Below, piece after piece: positions 18,182-28,466 of a stretch of 40,375 nucleotides of DNA. The stretch's first letter is position 1; every line of letters begins with the position of its first letter. The translations under genes were made by a program, and so were the position numbers. Source of the DNA: Deltaproteobacteria bacterium. GTDB taxonomy: Bacteria; Myxococcota_A; UBA9042. The notes under the pieces were generated by a model. It was not told the origin of the DNA. It was given only the letters and a program-made list of their open reading frames with translations, and searched no databases. The DNA lies in contig JACRCU010000354.1 of NCBI GenBank assembly GCA_016218865.1, forward strand, positions 1 through 40,375. Direction: 5' to 3'.

Positions 18182-19018
18182 TTAGTCGGTGTCGACGCGG
18201 AACCGGCAGCTGCCGACTTCGATGACGTCGCCGGCCCACAGCTCGAACTTTGTCACCACGTCGCCGTTGACGCGCACGGTGCCGAACGAGAGTTCGCTGG
18301 TCAGCTCCCAACTCGCGCCGTTCCAAGCGATCTTGACCTGCCCGTGGACCAGGCCGCGCAGCTTGAGCTGGCCGTCGCGGGCGATCGCCAGCGTCTCGCC
18401 CTCGATCAGATCGAAGCGCTCGCCGCCCGCGGCCCAGTCGTCCAGGCGCACCACGTAGCTGCGCTTGGCGGCCTTGAGGCGGTGGAACGAGTCGCGCACC
18501 TCTTCCATTTCCATGCCCACCGTCGGCTGGCGCCAGCGGGCGTTGTCGAATACCGGCGGCACGTAGGCGTCGGCGGCGTGGAGGGCCTGACTGCCACAGC
18601 GCGGGCACGGGGCGTCGCGGCGGGCAAAGTTGACCATGCCCGTCCACTGGCAACTGGGGCAGCGCATCTTGACGAAGCGCGCCTGCCCCACCTCTTGCAC
18701 GGCCGTCCGCGTCGCCGATTCGCCAAAGATCAGCAGGTGATCGCTGCCGATCAGGATCTCGGAGCCCTCGGGCAGGTAGACCATGTCGTCAATCAGCTTG
18801 CCGTTGACGACCACCGGGTTGGTGTGCGAGGCGCAAGTGATGAACCAGTTGCCGGTCGCCCCCTCCATGTGCACCACCGCGTGCTGGCGTGACACGGTCG
18901 GGCTGTCCAGCACCAGTTCGCAGACCGGGTCGCGGCCGATGCGGAACATCTTGAGCAAGATGGCGGCCTTGCGGGCATCCTGGCCGATTTCGTGAACGGT
19001 GATGGTCGGCACGAGCAC
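18182..19018 (-). CDS. FHA domain protein with central zinc ribbon
   Basis: FRIGRDPVCELVLDSPTVSRQHAVVHME is an FHA core; CPSCQW...CPRCG zinc ribbon; C-terminal FHA-like segment. GTG start near 19018 or 19012. Confidence 0.75.
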   Translation of the reverse strand: MLVPTITVHEIGQDARKAAILLKMFRIGRDPVCELVLDSPTVSRQHAVVHMEGATGNWFITCASHTNPVVVNGKLIDDMVYLPEGSEILIGSDHLLIFGESATRTAVQEVGQARFVKMRCPSCQWTGMVNFARRDAPCPRCGSQALHAADAYVPPVFDNARWRQPTVGMEMEEVRDSFHRLKAAKRSYVVRLDDWAAGGERFDLIEGETLAIARDGQLKLRGLVHGQVKIAWNGASWELTSELSFGTVRVNGDVVTKFELWAGDVIEVGSCRFRVDTD

Positions 19019-19318
19019 TCCTGACAGAAAGGCGTGGGCAGCACAGCTAGGCTTGGGCAGCGCAGACTGGCGCGGACAGCCGAGCACGGCCGCTGCTGCC
19101 GGGAATTGTCTCTGTGCCGGCGGGCGGGCGCAAATTGGCCGGGCCCCGGCCGGGGCAAAAGCAAGAACGCAACCCGACTTGTGGGGCCATGCCGCCACCG
19201 CGCGCCGGGCCGTCCAAACGGAGTCTGCCTGCGGGTCCTGGCGCCCCGCGCGGGATGACCGTGCCGGCTCTTGCGGGAGCGCGCGGCGGCGCAGCCCGCT
19301 ATGGCCGGGGCAAGCGGG

Positions 19319-19426
19319 CTACGAACCCGACTTCGACGCCTGCTTTTCCTTCTTTTTCTGCTGCTTTTCTTTGGTGCTCAGCTTGGGCTTGTTCGATTTG
19401 TCGGGCTTCTCTTGGCCTTTGGGCAT
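19319..19426 (-). CDS. Small lysine-rich protein (35 aa)
   Basis: MPKGQEKPDKSNKPKLSTKEKQQKKKEKQASKSGS; AAAGGAG Shine-Dalgarno six nt before the ATG. Confidence 0.6.
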   Translation of the reverse strand: MPKGQEKPDKSNKPKLSTKEKQQKKKEKQASKSGS

Positions 19427-19593
19427 GGCGTTCTCCTTTGGCAGCGCCCCTGGGACATGGATCGCGGAGCGGGGCACCCCGATAGGATGCCTCTGCCCGC
19501 GGCGGATCGCCAGGGGGGCGCGCGCATTGACCGTGGCCGGCGGAGCGCATAGGCTCGCCAACCCGGCGGCATGGCGCCGCCCAGGCGAGACGG

Positions 19594-20466
19594 ATGCGCA
19601 CTTGTTCGGCTTGTGGCCAGGCCTTGACTGGCGCTGCGTGGCACTGCGACGGGTGTGGCTGGCGCGCCGCCGAGCGCGGAGGTTTTGCCTGCCTGGCTCC
19701 CGAGCTCGCCGCCGGCAACGACGGCTACGACGCCAGCTTGTTTCGCGCGTCGGCCGCGCTGCAGGCCCAGAACTTCTGGTTCGTCGGCCGCAATCGGCTG
19801 TTGGCGCAGCAGCTCGGCAAGCTGCAGCTCAACCCCGCGCGCCTGTTGGAAATCGGCTGCGGCACCGGCTTCGTCCTCAAGATGCTGGGCCAAGTCTATC
19901 CCGAGGCCGAGCTCTGGGGCAGCGACATCTACACCGAAGGGCTGGACTTTGCCGCCGAGGCAGTCCCGCGCGCCCACCTGCTGCAGATGGATGCCACCAC
20001 CCTGCCGTTCCGCGACGAATTCGACCTGATCGGCGCGTTCGACGTCATCGAGCACATCGACGACGACCGCCAGGCGCTGGCAGCGATGGCGGCGGCGCTG
20101 CGCCCGCACGGGCACCTGGTGCTCACCGTGCCGCAGCACCCGGCGCTGTGGAGCCGGATGGACGAGTACGCGCACCACAAGCGACGCTACACTCGCCCGG
20201 AATTGCTAGAGAAAGTCCGTGAGTCCGGTCTGCAGGTGCGCAGCGCGACCTCGTTCGTCAGCCTGCTGGCTCCGGCCATGTGGGCGTCGCGGGTGCTGCA
20301 GCGCAACCGGCCGCCGGTCGCCGACGGCATCGACCCGGATTTGCGCATGAATCCGTCGCTGAACCGGGTGCTGCTGTCTGTGATGGAGCTGGAGCGCGGG
20401 CTGGTGGCGCGCGGCCTGGACCTGCCGGTGGGCGGCTCGCTGCTGCTGGTCGCCCAGCGCGCCTGA
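19594..20466 (+). CDS. Class I SAM-dependent methyltransferase with N-terminal zinc finger
   Basis: CSACG...CDGCGW zinc finger; LLEIGCGTGFVLKML SAM motif; FDVIEHIDDD. Confidence 0.85.
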   Translation: MRTCSACGQALTGAAWHCDGCGWRAAERGGFACLAPELAAGNDGYDASLFRASAALQAQNFWFVGRNRLLAQQLGKLQLNPARLLEIGCGTGFVLKMLGQVYPEAELWGSDIYTEGLDFAAEAVPRAHLLQMDATTLPFRDEFDLIGAFDVIEHIDDDRQALAAMAAALRPHGHLVLTVPQHPALWSRMDEYAHHKRRYTRPELLEKVRESGLQVRSATSFVSLLAPAMWASRVLQRNRPPVADGIDPDLRMNPSLNRVLLSVMELERGLVARGLDLPVGGSLLLVAQRA

Positions 20467-20625
20467 AGGCGGCGACACACCTTGGCGCTGGGGAGGGCTC
20501 GGCGGTGGACACTGCCCCGGGGCTCGCCTATCCTGGTGCCGCCGCGGACGCGACCTCGGCCCGGTGTCCGCCAGCGGCGCAGTAGGGCCGGCGAGCCGTC
20601 CGAGCGGCATCGCGATGGGGTTCAC

Positions 20626-21531
20626 ATGAGTCACTTCAAGGGAATCTTGCTGGCGGGCGGCAAGGGCACGCGCCTGTACCCGGTCACCCAGGTGGCCAGC
20701 AAGCAGCTGCAGCCGATCTACAACAAGCCGATGATCTACTACCCGCTGACCACCCTGCTGGTCGCCGGTGTGCGCGAGGTGCTGATCATCTCGTCGCCCG
20801 AGGACATTGGCCGCTTCGAGGCGCTGCTGGGCGACGGCCGCCGCTGGGGCATCCAGCTGCAGTATGCCGTGCAGGCCGAACCCAAGGGCATTGCGCAAGC
20901 GCTGCAGATCGGGCGGGAATTCGTCGGCAACGACTCGGTGTTCTTGATGCTGGGCGACAACCTTATCTACGGCCGCCTGGACTTCTTGCGGGCGGCGATG
21001 GCGGCCAACGGCGCCGGCGCCACGGTGTTTGCCTACCACGTGCACAACCCGCAAGAGTACGGCGTGGTCGAGTTCGGACCCGACGGCAAGGCGCGCTCGC
21101 TGGAAGAGAAGCCCAAGCAACCCAAGTCGAATTGGGCGGTTCCGGGGTTGTACTTGTACGGGCCGGGCGCGGCGGCCGAGGCCGATGCCGTCACCCCGTC
21201 GGCGCGCGGCGAGCTGGAGATCACCGATCTGAACCGCCGCTACCTGCAGCGCGGCCAGCTGACTGTGATGCCGATGGGCCGCGGCATCGCCTGGCTGGAC
21301 ACCGGCACGCCCGAAAGTCTGCTGGAAGCCTCGAATTTCGTGCACACGCTAGAGACGCGCCAGGGCCTGTTCGTCGGCTCGCCGGAAGAGGCGGCCTTCC
21401 ACATGGGCTTCTTGGACGTCGCCGGCCTGGCCAACTGCATTGCCGCTACGCCGGACGGCCCGTACCGCGCCTACTTGCAGCGGATTTTGGACGGAGCCCA
21501 CCGCGACCTGGCCGCCGGAGGGCGCGGGTGA
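20626..21531 (+). CDS. rfbA: Glucose-1-phosphate thymidylyltransferase
   Basis: MSHFKGILLAGGKGTRLYPVTQVASKQLQPIYNKPMIYYPL...; ATG at 20626. Confidence 0.93.
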   Translation: MSHFKGILLAGGKGTRLYPVTQVASKQLQPIYNKPMIYYPLTTLLVAGVREVLIISSPEDIGRFEALLGDGRRWGIQLQYAVQAEPKGIAQALQIGREFVGNDSVFLMLGDNLIYGRLDFLRAAMAANGAGATVFAYHVHNPQEYGVVEFGPDGKARSLEEKPKQPKSNWAVPGLYLYGPGAAAEADAVTPSARGELEITDLNRRYLQRGQLTVMPMGRGIAWLDTGTPESLLEASNFVHTLETRQGLFVGSPEEAAFHMGFLDVAGLANCIAATPDGPYRAYLQRILDGAHRDLAAGGRG

Positions 21532-22475
21532 GCCGTGCCGCGACCTGCGAGGTGTCGGTCGTCGTACCCGTGTACGGCGGCGAGGCGACCGTGGCCGAGT
21601 TGGCCCAGGGACTGGCGGCGGCCCTGCGCGACCGCGACTGGGAGCTGCTGTTCGTGTGCGATCGGCCGCGCGACGGCTCGTGGGCGCAAGTACAGAAGCT
21701 GGCAGCCGAAAATCCGCGGGTGCGGGCGCTGCTGTTCCGCCGCAACTATGGCCAGCACCCGGCGCTGCTGTGCGGGATTCGCCTGGCGCGCGGCCGCACC
21801 GTGGTCACCATGGACGAGGACCTGCAGCACAACCCGGCCGACGTGCCGGCGCTGGTGGCGGTGGCCGAACAGGAGCAGGCGCTGGTCTACGGCGTCTCGG
21901 CCGAGCTGCACCACGGCGGCTTCCGCAATCTGTCGTCGCGGCTGCTCAAGCGCTTCTTGGCCAGCTACCTGGGCGTGGACTTTGGCCGGAACATGAGCGC
22001 TTTCCGGGCGTTTCCCAGTCAGGCGCGCGAGGCCTTTGCCGACTACCGCTCGGCGATGGTGGCGATCGACGTGCTGCTGAGCTGGGCGGCGCTGCCGGTG
22101 CGGGCCTTGCCGTGTGCGCACGCGCCGCGGCGGGCCGGCGCTTCGGGCTATACTTTCGCCAAGCTGATGAAATTGATGGGTGATGTGGTGCTCGGCTTCT
22201 CGGTGGCGCCGCTGCGGCTGGCGACCTGGGCCGGGCTGGCGGCGATGCTGGGCGCGTTCGCCCTGGCGGCGGTGGTGGGCCTGAACTGGCTGCTCCATGG
22301 CTCGGCGGTGCCGGGTTTTGCCTTCCTGGGCCTGGCCGTGACGCTGCTGGGCGGCGTGCAGCTGTTGGCGCTGGGTCTCTTGGGCGAGTACTTGGGGCGG
22401 CTTTACGGCAGCGCACTGGGGCGCCCCCAATATCTGGTGGCCGAGCGGACGTGGCGCGAGCCCGAGGCGCGGTAA
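21528..22475 (+). CDS. Family 2 glycosyltransferase (ArnC-like), C-terminal TM helices
   Basis: GTG start in a GTGA overlap with the rfbA stop; VSVVVPVYGGE, VVTMDEDLQHNPAD; two C-terminal hydrophobic helices. Confidence 0.88.
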   Translation: MSRAATCEVSVVVPVYGGEATVAELAQGLAAALRDRDWELLFVCDRPRDGSWAQVQKLAAENPRVRALLFRRNYGQHPALLCGIRLARGRTVVTMDEDLQHNPADVPALVAVAEQEQALVYGVSAELHHGGFRNLSSRLLKRFLASYLGVDFGRNMSAFRAFPSQAREAFADYRSAMVAIDVLLSWAALPVRALPCAHAPRRAGASGYTFAKLMKLMGDVVLGFSVAPLRLATWAGLAAMLGAFALAAVVGLNWLLHGSAVPGFAFLGLAVTLLGGVQLLALGLLGEYLGRLYGSALGRPQYLVAERTWREPEAR

Positions 22476-22502
22476 CGGACTCTACCTGCGGAAGGTCTAG
22501 GT

Positions 22503-23633
22503 ATGTTGCGGTTTCATGAACCTTTCTTGACCGGGCGCGAGCAGGGCTACCTGGCCGAGGTGCTGGCGGGCGGCAGCTTTGCCGGCAACGGGCCCTTTGG
22601 CAAGCGCGTCCAGGCCTGGCTGGAGCGCCACACCGGCTGCCCGCACGTGCTGCTCACCCACTCGTGCACCGGCGCCCTGGAGATGGCGGCGCTGCTGGCC
22701 GACCTGCAGCCGGGCGACGAGGTGCTGCTGCCCTCGTTCACCTTTGTCAGCACCGCGACTGCGTTTTTGCGGGCCGGCGCCAAGCTGGTGTTCTGCGAGG
22801 TCGACCCGGCCACCATGACGCTGGATCTGGCCGATGTCGCGCGCCGCCTGACGCCGCGCAGCAAGGTGGTGGTGCCGGTGCACTACGCCGGTCTGAGCTG
22901 CGACATGGTGAAATTGACGGATTTCGCCAAGCAGCACCGGCTCTTTGTCGTGGAGGATGCTGCTCAGGGGCTGGACGCGTCCCGCGACGGCCGCCACCTG
23001 GGCACCTGGGGCAGCCTGGGCACGCTGTCGTTCCACGAGACCAAGAACGTCCACTGCGGGCTGGGCGGCGCGCTGCTCATCCACGACCCGGCGCTGCTGG
23101 AGCGGGCCGAGATCATCTGGGAGCGCGGCACCAACCGCCAAAAGATGTTCAAGGGTTTGGTCGACAAGTACAGCTGGGTCGACGTCGGCTCCAGCTTCTA
23201 CATGACCGAGCTGCAGGCGGCCTTCTTGCTGGCGCAGCTGGAGGCTTTGGCCGACAACACCGCGCTGCGTCTGGGTCAATGGCGCCGCTATGCCGAGCAG
23301 CTGGCGCCGCTGGCGGCCGCGGGCCACGTGCAGCTGGCGCAGGTGCCCGCCACCGCCCAGCCCAATGGCCACTGCTTCTTCGTGCTGGCCCGCAGCGGGG
23401 CCGAGGCGGACGCCCTGCGCGAGTACCTGGTCGGCCACGGCTTCCAGGCCACCATCCACTACGTGCCGCTGCACGCTTCGGAAATGGGCAGGCGGCTCGG
23501 CTATGCCGACGGCGACCTGCCGGTGACGCTGGACGGGGCGGCGCGCCTGCTGCGCCTGCCGCTGCACCACAAGCTGCAGCTGGCCGATCTCGATGCGGTT
23601 GCTGGCGCGGTGCGGCAGTTCTACGGCGCCTGA
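22503..23633 (+). CDS. wecE: dTDP-4-amino-4,6-dideoxygalactose transaminase (DegT/DnrJ/EryC1 family)
   Basis: FHEPFLTGREQGYLAEVLAGGSFAGNGPF..., SFHETKNVHCGLGGAL (PLP-lysine motif). Confidence 0.88.
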   Translation: MLRFHEPFLTGREQGYLAEVLAGGSFAGNGPFGKRVQAWLERHTGCPHVLLTHSCTGALEMAALLADLQPGDEVLLPSFTFVSTATAFLRAGAKLVFCEVDPATMTLDLADVARRLTPRSKVVVPVHYAGLSCDMVKLTDFAKQHRLFVVEDAAQGLDASRDGRHLGTWGSLGTLSFHETKNVHCGLGGALLIHDPALLERAEIIWERGTNRQKMFKGLVDKYSWVDVGSSFYMTELQAAFLLAQLEALADNTALRLGQWRRYAEQLAPLAAAGHVQLAQVPATAQPNGHCFFVLARSGAEADALREYLVGHGFQATIHYVPLHASEMGRRLGYADGDLPVTLDGAARLLRLPLHHKLQLADLDAVAGAVRQFYGA

Positions 23634-23696
23634 GTCGCTTTGTGTGATCCGATGTAGTGCGTAGGGTGTGGTCGGCGTCGAAACGACCCAGGCGCG

Positions 23697-25382
23697 CTAC
23701 GGTGCGGCCTTCTTGGGCAGCGGCCAGCCCACCACCTCGCCCGCCACCAGCCGATTCAGCACGGGCGCCGGGCTGGCGGTCGCCGGCAAGTCGCGCCGCA
23801 CGAATACGTGCCATTGTTGGGTGTAGCCGCCGACGGTGCGATCCCAGCCGCCGGGGCCGTTGAGCGCGCCCACGTAGGCATAGCCGGCCCGCTCGCTCAT
23901 CGCGTCGCGGTGGAATGTGGTGACCACCGCCGCCGGGCGCTGCGCGTCGATCCAGGCCAGGAGTTCGCCGCGGATGCGATCGGCCATGGGCCGCCCGGTC
24001 TTGGGTGCCCCGGACAGGACGGTCAGGCAGGCGTCGGTCGCGAAGAACCGCTGGCCGCTCAAGCGCGCGGTGTAGGGCTCGTCGGGCAGGGCCACGGGCG
24101 CCGGCGCGGCGCGGACCCAGTCGACCAGAGCCTGCCACTCGGCGCGGGCCGCCGGACCCGGCACGACCTTGAAGGGATTGTGAATCATCGCCAGGAGTTG
24201 CAACCCGATGGCCGCCCACAGCAGCCCCAGCTGCCCGCCGGGCGCGCCGCGGCGGGTCAGCGCCACGACCCACTGCTGCACCGCCAGCATCGCCACCACC
24301 CCCAGCACCGCCGTCGCCGGGATCAGGCTGTTCGAGTAGGTACCCTGGGTCAGCAGCAACAGCGACGGCACCAGTCCGGCCAGCAGTACCGCCAGCGCAT
24401 GCACCGCCCGCCGCCGCTCGCCCAGCAGCCACAGCCACGGCGGCGCCGCCAGCGCCAGGGCCACCATACCCACGTCGCGCGCCAACAGCGCCCGCGGCAT
24501 CACCAGCGGCGAGCCGACCGCGTGGGGGTACTCCGACGGCGCCTCGTACAAGAAGTAGCCCATCCACCGGTCGCCCTGCAGCACCGGCAGGCCCACCAGC
24601 AGCCAAGCTACCGCGGCCGTGCTCGCCAGCAGCACCGCCGCGCGCCGCCACTCGACCAGGGCCAGGACCGTTGCCAGCACCATTGCGTAGGGTAAGGCCG
24701 ACTGCTTGACCGCGCACGCCAAGCCGAACAAGGTGCCGGCCAGCAGCGCGCTGAGGACGCCGCGACCGCGCGCCACCGCCAGCATGCCGCCCAGCATCAG
24801 CGCCACCATCAGGCCGTCGCTCTTGCCCACGCCAAAGAAATTCCCTGTCATCTCGCCAGCCAGCAGGGGCCAGGCTGCGGCAACGAGGGCGAGCGGCCGC
24901 GGCAACTGCCAGGTGCGGGCCAGCAGGTAGACCACCACCACCGCGACCGCCATGCCGCCAGCGTTGACCGCGCGCATCGCCTGCAGCGGCGCCACCGAGC
25001 CGCCCAGCAGCCAACTGGCTACCCGCGGCCCCAGCGGCCCGTAGGGCATGGCGATGTAGTCCAGCGAGGGCTCGGCGTACATGGGCAGGCCGGCGGCGGC
25101 GCGCACGGCCATCTCGGCCATGCCGTTCTCCATCGTCTCAATCGGATAGGGGACTTGCACGACCTGACCGGTCGCCAGCGCCACCGCCAGCCCGCCCAGC
25201 ACCGCCGCGGCGGCCAGCAGCCAGGGCGCCCAATGCAGCAGGCGCGGGGATTGCAGCAGTGCCAGACCAGCGGCCAGCGTGGACTGCACAAGTCGGTCGC
25301 TCCACTGCGGAAGCTGCGGCGTGGGCGGCAGCTGCGAAGTGGGCGGAATCTGCGGAGTGTGTGGGTCGTCTGCCATCGCCAT
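23697..25382 (-). CDS. Multi-pass membrane glycosyltransferase (GT39/ArnT-like)
   Basis: Many TM helices, GPLGPRVASWLLGGSV, long hydrophobic core, soluble C-terminus; start MAMADDPHTPQ at 25382. Confidence 0.65.
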   Translation of the reverse strand: MAMADDPHTPQIPPTSQLPPTPQLPQWSDRLVQSTLAAGLALLQSPRLLHWAPWLLAAAAVLGGLAVALATGQVVQVPYPIETMENGMAEMAVRAAAGLPMYAEPSLDYIAMPYGPLGPRVASWLLGGSVAPLQAMRAVNAGGMAVAVVVVYLLARTWQLPRPLALVAAAWPLLAGEMTGNFFGVGKSDGLMVALMLGGMLAVARGRGVLSALLAGTLFGLACAVKQSALPYAMVLATVLALVEWRRAAVLLASTAAVAWLLVGLPVLQGDRWMGYFLYEAPSEYPHAVGSPLVMPRALLARDVGMVALALAAPPWLWLLGERRRAVHALAVLLAGLVPSLLLLTQGTYSNSLIPATAVLGVVAMLAVQQWVVALTRRGAPGGQLGLLWAAIGLQLLAMIHNPFKVVPGPAARAEWQALVDWVRAAPAPVALPDEPYTARLSGQRFFATDACLTVLSGAPKTGRPMADRIRGELLAWIDAQRPAAVVTTFHRDAMSERAGYAYVGALNGPGGWDRTVGGYTQQWHVFVRRDLPATASPAPVLNRLVAGEVVGWPLPKKAAP

Positions 25383-25658
25383 CCCTGCCGTAGGCGTTGC
25401 CCGGTCGGCGGCCGCGACTGTGCCGCAATGGTCCTGGGGGGTCAAGGCGTTGGCGGGCGACCCTGCCGAGGGTGGTGCGGGCTGGGTCGGGCCGGTCGCC
25501 GACGGTTCGGCGGGATGATTTTGCCCCCACCGCAAGACACCTGCCGGCCAGGCTGCGGCGTGGGGACCCTGCGGGAGGGGTGGGCTGGCGTGGGGATTTG
25601 GCGCTCCATGGCCTTCTGGCTGTGTTCACTACATAGCTTTGGAATTACAAGGTAATTG

Positions 25659-27290
25659 TCACTTGCAGATCCTGGATAAGGGATAGCGGTAGCCGTCCCG
25701 GTGGGCGAAGTAGGAGTCCAAGCCACCGAGGGTGACGAAATCCTGATCGGTCAGCACGCTGCTACCGCCACCTGGTCCGTAATCCTGGTCGTCTGGCCAG
25801 CCCCAAATCGGCAATACTGCAAGTGTCAGGTCGTCGCGGATGACCGTGGCCCGCGCCAAAGACGTACTGACGTCGCTGCCAGCCCACCACGCCGGGTATG
25901 CCAGAACCATACCGCAGGGAACCCGATGGCCGGCAGAGCGTTCAGCGTTGCCAACGTCAAACGACGCAGGTACTGGCGCCTCAGTTAGGACCCCATTCGC
26001 CAGCCGCGCGACACTGTCACCTGGATCCCGAACGATTAAGATCGCGCCCGAGTCGTCCACGACCGCCGAATGGACGTGCCCAGAACTCCACTTCTTAGGT
26101 ACCGTCCCAACATCACTCCAAGTCCCAGTGGCCAGATCGTACTTCAGGACATGTCCGACGTCCTTGGCAAAGGTCCCGTCGGGAAACGGCTTTTGCCCGT
26201 TGACCGAGTCGTAGGCGAAGACGGCGTTGGTGTTGGCGAGAATCCGCAATGAGTCTATATAGCCGTCGGCCGGTACAAATGCCGTTGGAAACTGGGCGTC
26301 GACATAGGTCTCTTTGACCGGGTCGATGAGCTGGAGGCGACCGGCAGGCGGGAACCCGGGCTCCGCGATCTTGGCCTCTAGCCGTGCGACCAAATTGCCG
26401 GTGCTGGCGATACGGCCCCAGCCCACGTTGCCCGTTTTCCATTGCGAGGCCGTGTTGGATACGGGGTCGTACAGCACGCGCACCCAGTTGTCGGTGCTGG
26501 CGATGACCACCTTCCCCGCCGCCGCCGCGACCTCGAATTCGGAGTAATGCGCCTCCTGAACGCCCAGTGGAATCTTCTCGAAGCCCTTGCCGCTCTTGGG
26601 ATCCCAGCGCTCGGCGCGGAAGAAGTAACTGTGGTCCCACTTCGACGCGGGGCTGTTGATCACGTGGTCATAAGTAACCGAAACCACCCACTTCCCCGTC
26701 CAAACCGCCTTGCTGTTGAAGTGCGGCTTCTTCAAATCGGGCGTCCGCAACCACGCACACTCCCCGTTGCAGTAGCACGAATACGGCAAGGGACAGTCGC
26801 AGGTACTGCAGCCCACGGCCACCGGCTGCGGCGGCGGCGCACTGCCGCAGGTGAACACGGGGTTCGACACCAGAGGGCCCACGTCGAGCAAAAGCGTCGT
26901 GCCTTCCGGCGGGTACACGGCGGTGCCGGTGCAATCTGCCGGCATGCCGCCGACGTCGAACGTGTCGCTCGTTTTGGTGTCGGCCACGTCGCCGATGTTG
27001 GTACCCGCTTCATCCGCGGGCCAGGTCTCCTGGAAGGCCGCGTCGGGACTGTGGGAGTCCTCGCTGTCGGCGGCGACGCTATCGGCAACGTCGCTCGCCA
27101 AGTCGGTGTTTATGGGAGCAGCGTCCGGCGCGTCCAAGGCTGAGTCTACCACTGCGCCACTCACCGCGGCGTCCGCGGTTGCCGGGCCCGGGCTCGGCGA
27201 ACAGGCCGTCAAGAGCGCCAAAACGCACGCAATCACCAGCCATGCCCAGGTGGTATGGTGCTGGGTCGGTCTGCTGGTGCGGGTCGGCAT
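25659..27290 (-). CDS. Secreted Asp/Ala-rich lipoprotein, possible beta-propeller
   Basis: Lipobox LLTAC, Asp/Ala linker, Cys cluster CSTCDCPLPYSCYCNGEC, then repeated Kelch-like strands. Confidence 0.7.
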   Translation of the reverse strand: MPTRTSRPTQHHTTWAWLVIACVLALLTACSPSPGPATADAAVSGAVVDSALDAPDAAPINTDLASDVADSVAADSEDSHSPDAAFQETWPADEAGTNIGDVADTKTSDTFDVGGMPADCTGTAVYPPEGTTLLLDVGPLVSNPVFTCGSAPPPQPVAVGCSTCDCPLPYSCYCNGECAWLRTPDLKKPHFNSKAVWTGKWVVSVTYDHVINSPASKWDHSYFFRAERWDPKSGKGFEKIPLGVQEAHYSEFEVAAAAGKVVIASTDNWVRVLYDPVSNTASQWKTGNVGWGRIASTGNLVARLEAKIAEPGFPPAGRLQLIDPVKETYVDAQFPTAFVPADGYIDSLRILANTNAVFAYDSVNGQKPFPDGTFAKDVGHVLKYDLATGTWSDVGTVPKKWSSGHVHSAVVDDSGAILIVRDPGDSVARLANGVLTEAPVPASFDVGNAERSAGHRVPCGMVLAYPAWWAGSDVSTSLARATVIRDDLTLAVLPIWGWPDDQDYGPGGGSSVLTDQDFVTLGGLDSYFAHRDGYRYPLSRICK

Positions 27291-27526
27291 GGCGAGGTCC
27301 ACGGGGCGGTCAAGGGCGAGACTGCGTCCGCGGGCGGGCCAAGTCAAGGCGAGATTCTCGGATCACGTGCCCGTCATTCCGTCGTTTGGTCTGCGGAGGC
27401 GAACTTCTCCGCGCGAGTTTGGGTCTTCAGCATGGGTCAACCATGAGCCCGGTTACTCCGCACAGCCACTGGCTTTGGCCACGGACAAACGGCCTGAGCC
27501 AAGCCCCGACGCAACCCCCATGCGCC

Positions 27527-27660
27527 CTACGGCGCCTTGGCGCAGCCCACGCAAACGGTCTTGTAGGTGGTCACGTCGCACATGTGCACCTTGCTGTGGG
27601 TGCCCAGGCAGGGCGAGCCGGTCGCAAAGACCGCCGTGCAGCTGGTCTTGGGGTTGCAGG
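27527..27660 (-). pseudogene. Cys-rich 3' cassette, copy A
   Basis: CNPKTSCTAVFATGSPCLGTHSKVHMCDVTTYKTVCVGCAKAP*, 19 bp past the preceding gene's stop and out of its frame. Confidence 0.6.
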
Positions 27661-27678
27661 TGTGCGGTCGGGCCGTGA

Positions 27679-28293
27679 TCACGGGTCGCCCGAGTCCGCA
27701 GCCGTCGTTGCCGTGACGTCGCAGACTGCCTGGGCGGGGAAGGCTGAGTCGGGGGGCCCGCACATGGTGTCGGCGTAGTACCACGTGTCGCTGTTGATGC
27801 TGTCGAACGGATTGCAGTAGTGGTGGACGCTGCCGTAAAAGACGTGGGGGCATCCAGCGATGCTGCCCAGGCCGGGCTTGGAGTACCCGACCAGCGAGCC
27901 GGCGGCGTCGAACCACCACCATTCGCCGCTTTCGTAGTGGAAGCCCGGTCCAAGGTAGACCAGCCCGACCACGCGGCCGGATCCGCAAGGGATGTCCGAA
28001 CCGTCCCAACAGCCGTCGCAGAGGCCGACGAGCTTGCTGGCGACCTGGCTGTACGTCAGCGCACGCACACTGGCGGGGGCTTGGCTGAGCGGAAAGAAGC
28101 AATCCGACCAGCCGTCTCGGTACGTCCGGTGGCCGTCGGCCTCTTCGCGGTAGATGCCGTACGGTTCGCCGTCAAGGTTGGCGGCGGCCTCCAGCTCGGC
28201 GACGGCCGCCTTGGGCGCTGGGCTGGAACAAGACGCGGCTGCGGAGAGTGCGGCGGCTAGGACGGCGCGGGCTAGAAGTCGATTCGCGGTCAT
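27679..28293 (-). CDS. Secreted lipoprotein, unknown function
   Basis: MTANRLLARAVLAAALSAAASCSSPAPK lipobox; 204 aa, Cys- and aromatic-rich. Confidence 0.65.
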   Translation of the reverse strand: MTANRLLARAVLAAALSAAASCSSPAPKAAVAELEAAANLDGEPYGIYREEADGHRTYRDGWSDCFFPLSQAPASVRALTYSQVASKLVGLCDGCWDGSDIPCGSGRVVGLVYLGPGFHYESGEWWWFDAAGSLVGYSKPGLGSIAGCPHVFYGSVHHYCNPFDSINSDTWYYADTMCGPPDSAFPAQAVCDVTATTAADSGDP

Positions 28294-28466
28294 GTTGTGG
28301 ACCCCTGGGGGAAGTATGGAGCGTGCGCGGACAAGCGGGCAAGCTCTCGCCTAACACAGGATCCGCAACCGCCTTCGCCTCCAGGCCCGACCGGCGTGCT
28401 CAGCGCCACCCGGAACTGCAAGCCGCCGGTGACCTGGAACAGCCCAGTGGCCGCGACCTTCTTGCT

